DNA from: Dromiciops gliroides
Lineage: Eukaryota > Chordata > Mammalia > Microbiotheria > Microbiotheriidae
DNA: 64,000 nucleotides
Assembly: GCF_019393635.1 (NCBI RefSeq)
Contig: NC_057863.1
Coordinates: 573,942,284-574,006,283, forward strand
Direction: 5' to 3'
Of this stretch, positions 57,361 to 64,000 are shown piece by piece (position 1 is the stretch's first letter; every line of letters begins with the position of its first letter). The notes beneath the pieces are model-generated. The model did not search any database. It was not told where the DNA came from and was given only the letters and a program-made list of their open reading frames with translations. A program made the position numbers and the translations under genes.

Positions 57361-57622
57361 TTTGTTGTTGTTCAGTCATTCAGTCCAGTTTGACTCTTTG
57401 TGATCCTGTAGACCATAGCATACCAATAGTGTCCACAGAATTTTCTTGGCAAAGATACTGGAGTGGTTTGTCATTTTCTTCTCTAGTGGATTCAGGCGAA
57501 CAGAAGTTAAGTGACTTGCCCAGGGTCACATAGCTAGTTAAGTGTCTAAAGCTGGATTTGAATTTAGGCCTTCCTAACTCAAGGCCCAGCATTCTATCCC
57601 ACTGAGTTATCTAGCTATCCCC
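57361..57622 (-). mobile_element. BovB/RTE-tailed CORE-SINE with a longer BovB-like tail
   Basis: Besides the usual tail it holds the block GTAGACCATAGCATACCAAT followed by GTCCACAGAATTTTCTTGGC. The other copies lack this block. It closely resembles the ruminant BovB-derived SINE text GGACTGTAGC(C)TACCAGGC...TCCATGG-ATTTTC. Confidence 0.8.
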
Positions 57623-57759
57623 ATTATAGACATTAGCACTGAGTAAATGGGTGATCAAAGTGTTGTTAGTACCCATTTTCAATCTGGAATCTTACTCTAA
57701 CAGTTCTTGATTTGAAAAAGTCATAGGAGGAATAGTTGATAGAACTAGAGAAGTTTAGC

Positions 57760-58005
57760 CTAGGGGTGGTGGCTTAGAAGGGGGAAGGGAAAGGGGAAAT
57801 GATCATTATCTTTCAAACTTTTAAAATTTATATAGTTTTTATATAACTTTGATTTCACCCCCTTTCCGGTAGAAAGAGAAAAAAGCAATTCAACAGAATT
57901 AGCCAATACATCAACACAGTATGTCAATGTATGTCGTTTTTCACACCCATAGTCTCCTACCTCTACAAAGAAGGGAGGGAGGTACATATACATTCTGAAG
58001 TATCT
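57760..58005 (-). repeat. Unclassified retroelement 3' end U2, copy 3
   Basis: The plus strand reads AGTCTCCTACCTCTACAAAG, the reverse of the EVGD-coding block. Then come the reversed T-rich block and the A-rich end. Confidence 0.5.
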
Positions 58006-58009
58006 GTAT

Positions 58010-59180
58010 ACTTTCTGAAGCATCCATACGTGTAATTTTATCAGGGATTTCTTGCTTTGCTGCTCATTTAAACAGAAAGTATGTTCTCGGGCAAATGGCT
58101 CACATTGGGAGGGGAAAAGCCATCATGAGCCCAGAGCTAACTTCCATTCCCTGGCTCATGTTTCTATCCTGTATGAGTCTGTCTCCAAGGAGATAAGGCT
58201 GTTGACAGTAACCCAAAATTTCAATATAAATTTCATGTTGTACAGTTCCCAAACAGCAAATTGTTAAATAATCAGGCTGCATTTCCCAAGCTTTTTAACT
58301 ACTGCTCCTTCAAATGTTTCTTCTGCCCAGGTGAATATACTGTTTTCCTGATCTTTTGAATGCTTATTGCATGATGGAGGAGCAGCCCTGGATTTTCAAT
58401 TAGAAGGACAAAAGACAAACCAGATCACTTTGTTGTCCTCTGAGCCAGATGGTGGGGACAGGAATGATTTGGAATGGTTTAAGGAAACTCATGTGCTTTT
58501 TGGCATTTCCATCCAGGCAAAGAAACATCTGTAGCTTTCCTCGAGAAGCCCAAATTCACCGTGAGTATCACCATGTCGGAATGTGGCAAACATGGCTCCT
58601 CAGGGATATTAGGAGCAACAGTACCCATTGCTCACATAGCACAGTTCCAGTAATCAGGCCTTCTCTACACAGAAGCTCCTCTGTTTTTTAGCAAATGCAT
58701 TCTTACCACCATACTCAATGCTTTCCATCAGGGCTGCCCCTAGGAGGGAATGGGGCACAAAGCCATCTCTAGGGAGGGGGACTAGGAGCAAATTACACTA
58801 TGCCTCCCTTCATCCACTCACCTTACCTTTTCCCACACACTTTCTATCATGTGAATCCAGTTGAAAAAGAATTTCAAGGTTAGCCTTGGAGGGGAAATAC
58901 ACCATAAGATATACCTGGAGGGGTTTGTTTGACATTCAAGACCTCCCCTTATCTGACTCTAGCACATGAAGTTCCAGACTTGACACAGACTTTCAAGTGG
59001 CTTACTTTTTGTGGTTGTTTGCAGTTTTCCAACATTACTTTGTCTTTGGGCATGTTGTTTTAAAGCGTGCTTGCATGACCTGGAGTCACCTAATCACCTA
59101 AAACACAAATGCAAGGAAATTCATGATGAAAATGGTGATACAGGCAATGAAACCCATGGTAAATAATACAGGCTACTGTC
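58010..59180. other. Unique, possibly conserved non-coding block
   Basis: Repeat-free, complex sequence, most striking around 58200-58450 with AT-rich motifs such as TTAAATAATCAGG. No coding frame of note. Confidence 0.45.
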
Positions 59181-59186
59181 TTCACA

Positions 59187-59411
59187 GGCAGCTAGGAAAT
59201 ACAGTGGATAGAGTACCAGGCCTAGAGTTAGGAGGACCAGAATTCCTATCTTGCCTCAAATATTTACTAGTCACTTAATCCTGTTTGCCTCAGTTTCCTA
59301 ATCTGTAAAATTAGTTGGAGAAGGAATGGGCAAACTACTTTAGTATCTTTGCCAAGAAAACTCCAAAAAGGGATCACAGAGTCAGATATGGCTAAACAAA
59401 ATAAACAACAT
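59187..59411 (+). mobile_element. BovB/RTE-tailed CORE-SINE
   Basis: Head GGCAGCTAGGAAATACAGTG, CORE, and a tail ending in AAACAAAATAAACAACA. Confidence 0.82.
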
Positions 59412-59714
59412 GTTTTCACATTCTGTATCTATTTGTGTAACTCCCAATATGTATTTAATATTTATTTGGTTGTGTTTGAAAAAAATCTTTCTGAGGCTAA
59501 ATGGTAAGGGAAGTTGGGTTATATAATTCGGTGTTGACTGGCTGGTAAGACATTACCCAGAAGAAGATATTCCCAGGACAGAAGTGGTTTCTCTGTTTAT
59601 ACAGCCCTCCACAACAAAACATTGGTGAGGACAGGCCATGTTGATGTTTCACCCCAAATTTCATTTCTATGGCTTTTTCCTTTTTTAGCCGGCTGTGGAC
59701 AAATGAGTGGCATG

Positions 59715-59872
59715 GGTTTTTTTGTTTTTTTTTTTTAGTAAGGCAATTGGGGTTAAGTGACTTGCCCAGGGTCACACAGCTAGTAAGTGTTAAGTGTCTG
59801 AGGCCGGATTTGAACTCAGGTACTCCTGAATCCAGGGCCAGTGCTCTATCCACTGCGCCATCTAGCTGCCCC
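59715..59872 (-). mobile_element. A-tailed CORE-SINE, subfamily A
   Basis: The duplication TGAGTGGCATG lies at 59704-59714 and 59873-59883. Full head GGGGCAGCTAGATGGCGCAG. Confidence 0.92.
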
Positions 59873-59904
59873 TGAGTGGCATGTTTAAAAAAAAAAAGCA
59901 GTCC

Positions 59905-60090
59905 TATTTTACAAAGGGGTAAGAGTGCAGTGATAGACTTGGAGACAGAAAGTCTTGGGTTCAGAAACAGCTTTATACTGTGTAACAATGGGCAACATAT
60001 TTAACTTCTTTATAGGGTACTTCATCATCTGACAAATAAGATGCTGTCAATGGCTTTTAAGCTGTGTAAATGTCAGTTATCACTATTTCA
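59905..60090 (+). mobile_element. MIR, decayed
   Basis: GTGTAACAATGGGCAACATA, TTAACTTCTTTATAGGGTAC and AAGCTGTGTAAATGTCAGTT. Confidence 0.5.
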
Positions 60091-60169
60091 CTTATTTTGA
60101 ATAACTTGAAGAATAAGGAAGCAGATCTACTGGTGGCTACAAAAGACTGCGAAAAGATGGTGGTTTTGT

Positions 60170-60203
60170 GAAAAAACCAAACCAAACCAAACCAAACCAA
60201 ACC
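60170..60203. repeat. (AACCA)n pentamer tract
   Basis: Five to six AACCAA units after a GTGAAAAAA run; possibly a SINE-like tail without a body. Confidence 0.9.
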
Positions 60204-60204
60204 C

Positions 60205-60345
60205 TTTGAATTTGGAGTCAGAGGACCTAGGATCAAATTGCAGCTTTTCTTCTCAATATACCTGTGACTTTGGACAAATCACTTTACTGCCATTTCTTAA
60301 CCTATAAAACAAATGGATTGGACTGAGAGCTTGAAAGCTCTGAGT
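60205..60345 (+). mobile_element. MIR
   Basis: AATTTGGAGTCAGAGGACCT, GTGACTTTGGACAAATCACT. Confidence 0.75.
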
Positions 60346-60429
60346 CTTTCTCTCAATCTTTCAAACGGTTATTTCTGCAAGAAGTTCTGGATGAAAATGG
60401 AGGTTTTAGAGTTTTATATTTTGTATGTG

Positions 60430-60590
60430 AATTACATACAAGAAAATTCATATTCATTACTTACCTTTGTAGTGCAAAGTTGCTGGACACTGATCAAGTT
60501 ATTTTCTTTGGTCCTTAATTTTATCTGTAGAATGATGTCACTGGAGATGATCTCCAAGATCCTTCATAATTCTAAGCCCTGATCCTAGGA
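60430..60590 (+). mobile_element. MIR, decayed
   Basis: GATCAAGTTATTTTCTTTGG then ATGATCTCCAAGATCCTTCA. Confidence 0.5.
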
Positions 60591-60599
60591 ATTATTAAT

Positions 60600-61630
60600 C
60601 AAGATTTCACCTCATGAATGAGAGTAGGTTTTGATGATTCCCATACTTTGAAGCATAGGAATGTTACTCAGGGAATGGGCAGCAGAGCTAGTAAGTTATA
60701 TGGGAGAGCCACCACTCCAGCACATATACTGGATCTTACTACTGTCCCTATTTTGGGCTCTTCTTGCTTTGAGGTTATTCAGTCTGATATATACTCTTGC
60801 TGCTGGCATACCACACAGTTTAGTACTACCCATGTTCACTAAAGAGAATCATTAAAAAACAATTTCTCAAAGGCATCCTGTGTTCCATCTTACATTCATG
60901 ATAGCCTATTTACTCCCAAATGGAAGAAATGGACTCAAGACCTTTCCCTCTTTTCACACAGCCTCATACCTTTGGTAGAGGTATATAAGCAGTTGGTAAT
61001 GTCAGAGTAGGAGACCCAATCCTTTCACTCCTGAAACTTTCTTGGCAACATATTTTGGACCAGTCCTCTCTCTTTACTATCATTTCTGCAGCTTGTCTAC
61101 TTAAGAGAACTAACTCATCTTACCTTTGACCCCAGGAACCCAGCTCTCAGGCACATAGAATTCTGTTTGCTGTGTTCTGCTGCTGAGGCCAAACTGCCTG
61201 GAGTCCTCTTTGTACAGTGGCTACCTCCAAAAGGGAATTAGTTGTTCCCAATAGCGGCTGTACACCTGCACACCTTCCAACTTCTTGCCACTTGCTCTTG
61301 CTGGGGCATTTGATATGCCTGTTACAAGAATTGGGGACTGTAGCTCATCCAAATCAATGAGCTCAGTAATAGTAAATAGCCCTGATGAGGCAGAGCTATT
61401 GCTAAATGATTTTTTTTTTGGGGGGGGGAGGAGGTTGAGGGAGGATATGATGAGAAGGGTCAGTACATAATATATCATCTTATCTGGAATCTTTAATTAT
61501 CCAGATCCTTTTTTATTTTTTCAGAGAATGCACAACTCTACATGTAGTTGAACATTAACTCTGAAAAGGTTAAAAGAAAGAAACACACGCAAGAATCAGA
61601 CAAAGGAGAGCTGGAGTTCTTGTGTATATC
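60600..61630. other. No recognisable gene or repeat
   Basis: Unique sequence downstream of the DYNLL1 retrocopy's A tail. T9 followed by G9 near 61411-61428. Confidence 0.5.
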
Positions 61631-61633
61631 CAC

Positions 61634-61954
61634 TTTTTTTTTCTCCAACAGGTTTATTTTTAAAATAAGGAACTGGATTTTGTTGGGGGGGGGCAAGATG
61701 GGGGGGGGAAGGCGGGGTCAAGGCCGGGGCGTGGAATAGAAAATAAATACAAATATAAACTGTTTTGCTAACCGTTTTATAACCACAACAAACTAGTACA
61801 CAGGAGGCCCTATACAACAACAACACAATAAAGGCTTAACGATTGTGGTGTTCCCATGGCCAGGCTGAAGGTTTAGTCTCTGGTATTTGGAATTTAGGTT
61901 GCAGTCCTTGTGATGGGGATGGATGGCTGAGGAGGCGCTGACACAGTCCGTGCT
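61634..61954 (-). other. DYNLL1: 3'UTR, poly(A) signal and A tail of the DYNLL1 retrocopy
   Basis: The minus strand downstream of the stop matches my memory of the mammalian DYNLL1 3'UTR, including the stretch around GTACTAGTTTGTTGTGGTTA and TTTGTATTTATTTTCTATTCC-like sequence. An AATAAA signal lies at 61658-61653 on the minus strand, followed about 10 nt later by a run of nine A (T on the plus strand at 61634-61642). This is the structure of a processed transcript end. I could not find a matching target-site duplication at the far end, so the 5' limit of the insertion is unknown. A C/G-rich block at 61682-61735 appears expanded relative to the human UTR. Confidence 0.8.
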
Positions 61955-62236
<282 letters not shown>

Positions 62237-62499
62237 TCAACCACTTCAACAGAGGGACAGAAACCCGGAGCCGGCCCCACGAGGCGTCGGGAGCTCAAGT
62301 CTCTTCTTTCTGGAGACGATTCACCCACCGTGGCGGGCAAGGGTGAGGGGGCTGTATGGACGTGGTGGATCGGTGAGGTGCGGTTCTACGACGACGGCCG
62401 CATCGGGCGCAGCGACCTCAGGAACCGGTGCAGCCTGGCGCCCCTCGTCTTTGTGTGCGCTTCGAGGACCCCCGTTGAGGAGTCCCGCGCGCCGGCTCC

Positions 62500-62712
62500 C
62501 ACAGAACCCCGCGCGCCGCCGCCCCTCCCTCCTCTCCGCTCCGCGTGCCGTTGCTCCCGCCCCTCCCTGACTAGTGGGCTGGCCCCATAATGCCCCACGC
62601 GCCGTCGTCCCCGCTCCTCCCAGCCCAGCGGGCTGACCCCACAGTGCCCCACGCGCCGTTGCTCTCTCCCTTCCCTCCCGAGCGGCCTGCTCCCACAGTG
62701 CCCCGCCCCCCA
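62500..62712. repeat. 54-bp GC-rich tandem repeat (minisatellite) upstream of the DYNLL1 retrogene
   Basis: The anchor TGCCCCACGCGCCGT recurs at 62591 and 62645, with a diverged TGCCCCGCCCCCC at 62699, giving an exact 54-bp spacing. A further diverged copy starts near 62537, and a partial one with the same CGCGCGCCG core begins near 62500. Each unit carries CpGs in the same places. Read on the minus strand, the units give an 18-residue periodic peptide, but nothing supports translation. Confidence 0.8.
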
Positions 62713-62887
62713 CACCTCCGTTGGTCCCCGTCCCTTCAGGCCGCCCCCTCCACGCCGTTACCCCGCCCCTTCCTGTCCCGACCCTATCACTGGCCCCTCC
62801 TCCACGCGCTGCTGGCCTCGTCCGACCCTTTCCCTGCGGGCGCTGCACGCGCAAACCCCTCACCTTGCCCTTGGGGACTTCACCTGG

Positions 62888-62907
62888 TTTTTTTTTTTTT
62901 TTTTTTT
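62888..62907. repeat. T20 homopolymer tract inside the CpG island
   Basis: Twenty consecutive T (A on the minus strand) lie at the edge of the GC-rich region. The tract could be the A tail of another minus-strand retro-insertion or a simple slippage tract. No transcript end signal was seen next to it. Confidence 0.8.
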
Positions 62908-62909
62908 GA

Positions 62910-63330
62910 GAAACCAGCCGCACCAACCTGACTTGTGGTGACTCACAACCAGTCCTGGAGGAAGAAGTCTTTCAGTTAAGCCGTGATCACCGCCGTGAGC
63001 CAAAGGAGATTAGCTCTGGAAGGTTAGGAGGACGTTTGTCTCATCCCTCTGGTCCCGAGGATTTAGGGACAGACTCTGCGCCAGAGCAAATGGCTTCCCT
63101 TCCTTCCCCTCTCTGCCCCCTCACGATCTTAAAAAATGAGGCGAGAGCCCTGCAGTTGGAGGATATGGGTTCTAGCCGCCCCTTTCCGTGTGACCTAGGA
63201 CAAGTCACTTCTGAGCTCCAAACTCGCCAAATAGAATTTTAAAGGAAGATTTGACACGGAGAGAAAGAGCAACTGCATTTCAGTGCAACAATTCTGTTCG
63301 AGTCACTCGGTATGACTACCTTACCTTTTC
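62910..63330. other. Shoulder of the CpG island, no gene recognised
   Basis: Moderate GC with scattered CpGs. A weak MIR-like CTAGGACAAGTCACTTCTGA near 63198. Confidence 0.45.
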
Positions 63331-63339
63331 ATGTTTTTT

Positions 63340-63482
63340 GGCTTTTTTGCGGGGAAATGGGGTTAAGTGACTTGCCCAGGGTCACACAGCTAGTAAGTGT
63401 CAAGTGTCTGAGGCCAGATTTGAACTCAGGTCCTCCTGACTCCAGAGCCGGTGCTCTATCCACTGCGCCACCTAGCCGCCCC
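63340..63482 (-). mobile_element. A-tailed CORE-SINE, subfamily B
   Basis: The duplication TCATGTTTTTT lies at 63329 and 63483. Head GGGGCGGCTAGGTGGCGCAG. Confidence 0.9.
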
Positions 63483-63589
63483 TCATGTTTTTTTGTTTGT
63501 TTGTTTTTGTTTTTAAATCACAGTGGATAAGGCCAGGATGACAAGAGGCAAAACTATCCAACTCATTACAATCAACTAAATAAAAAATA

Positions 63590-63755
63590 GGGCAACTAGG
63601 TGGCACAGTGGATAGAGTATCGGCCCTGAATTCAGGAGGATCTGAGTTCAAATCCTACCTCAGACACTTGACACTTACTAGCTGTGTGACCCTGGGCAAG
63701 TCACTTAACCCTCACTGCCCGGCCAAACCCAACCAACCAAAAACAAAAAAGAAAA
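63590..63755 (+). mobile_element. A-tailed CORE-SINE, subfamily B
   Basis: A perfect 16-bp duplication, AACTAAATAAAAAATA, lies at 63574-63589 and 63756-63771. The tail is (AACC)n then A-rich. Confidence 0.92.
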
Positions 63756-64000
63756 AACTAAATAAAAAATAAGTTCAGGGTGGATTAAAACCTAAGTCAG
63801 ATGGAGACTCAGATGGAAATGCAGGTAATCAAGAGGGTGAGGTTTCAGAGAACCCCCTACTCCCCCTCTCTGATTAGGTGACTGCTTGGTCCGTGTTCTC
63901 ATAGATTCTGGCTGGTAAGGAAGAAGCCAGGGTTCTGGGAGCTGACAGACATTCCTTAGGTTGGGGAGAAATGCAGATGAAAGGTTTTCCCCCTCCTCCT

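Noticed and set aside
62321-62926. 201-codon minus-strand frame and overlapping long frames on both strands upstream of DYNLL1
   Set aside because: GC-rich, stop-poor island with a 54-bp tandem repeat. The peptide is low-complexity and all frames are open, which is expected by composition.

Overview
This is marsupial nuclear DNA, most likely from an Australian-type (australidelphian) lineage. The evidence is the repeat content: many tRNA-headed CORE-SINEs beginning GGGGCAGCTAGGTGGC, SINEs whose 3' tail resembles BovB/RTE LINE sequence, MIR/THER-type SINEs, L2, CR1/L3-like LINEs and marsupial L1 3' ends. The SINE with an extra 3' block ending in a direct repeat, which I associate with Monodelphis, was not seen. 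No spliced host gene exon could be recognised, so the window reads as intergenic or deep intronic sequence.

Two host-derived coding sequences stand out, both intronless retrocopies. At 44250-44780 (+) a processed copy of UQCR11 (complex III 6.4 kDa subunit) keeps an uninterrupted 56-codon frame. It has an A-rich tail and a 19-bp target-site duplication, and it sits inside an older MIR. At 61634-62224 (-) a processed copy of DYNLL1 (dynein light chain LC8) keeps a perfect 89-codon frame, a recognisable 3'UTR, an AATAAA signal and a short A tail. Its coding region and the 650 bp upstream form a CpG-rich island, which contains a 54-bp GC-rich tandem repeat. This is the best candidate for a working retrogene here.

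Layout. 0-8 kb: unique DNA with MIR and L2 scraps. 8-11.5 kb: L1 3' sequence on the minus strand, a (TTATA)n array and a BovB-tailed SINE nested in L1. 11.5-18.7 kb: SINEs and L1 3' ends in both orientations. 18.7-35 kb: L2 fragments, an uninterrupted-looking unique block with CA/TG arrays around 25.4-26.1 kb, and mostly unique DNA. 35.6-38.1 kb: L2 (+) followed by a CR1/L3-like LINE (-). 39-49 kb: L2 scraps, the UQCR11 retrocopy, a probable fossil ERVL-type LTR and a SINE cluster. 49.7-52.4 kb: the longest LINE, a CR1/L3-like ORF2 (+) broken by four SINEs. 52-61.6 kb: SINEs and unique DNA. 61.6-62.9 kb: DYNLL1 retrogene and CpG island. 63-64 kb: two young SINEs.

The repeats show a clear order of activity. 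L2, MIR and CR1/L3 are the oldest hosts, followed by the BovB-tailed and L1-type insertions. The youngest are the A-tailed SINEs, many with intact 11-17 bp target duplications. All repeat names are by recognition only; no database search was possible. I found no sign of a new multi-gene system. The most unusual items are the DYNLL1 retrogene/CpG island and some repeat families I could not name.
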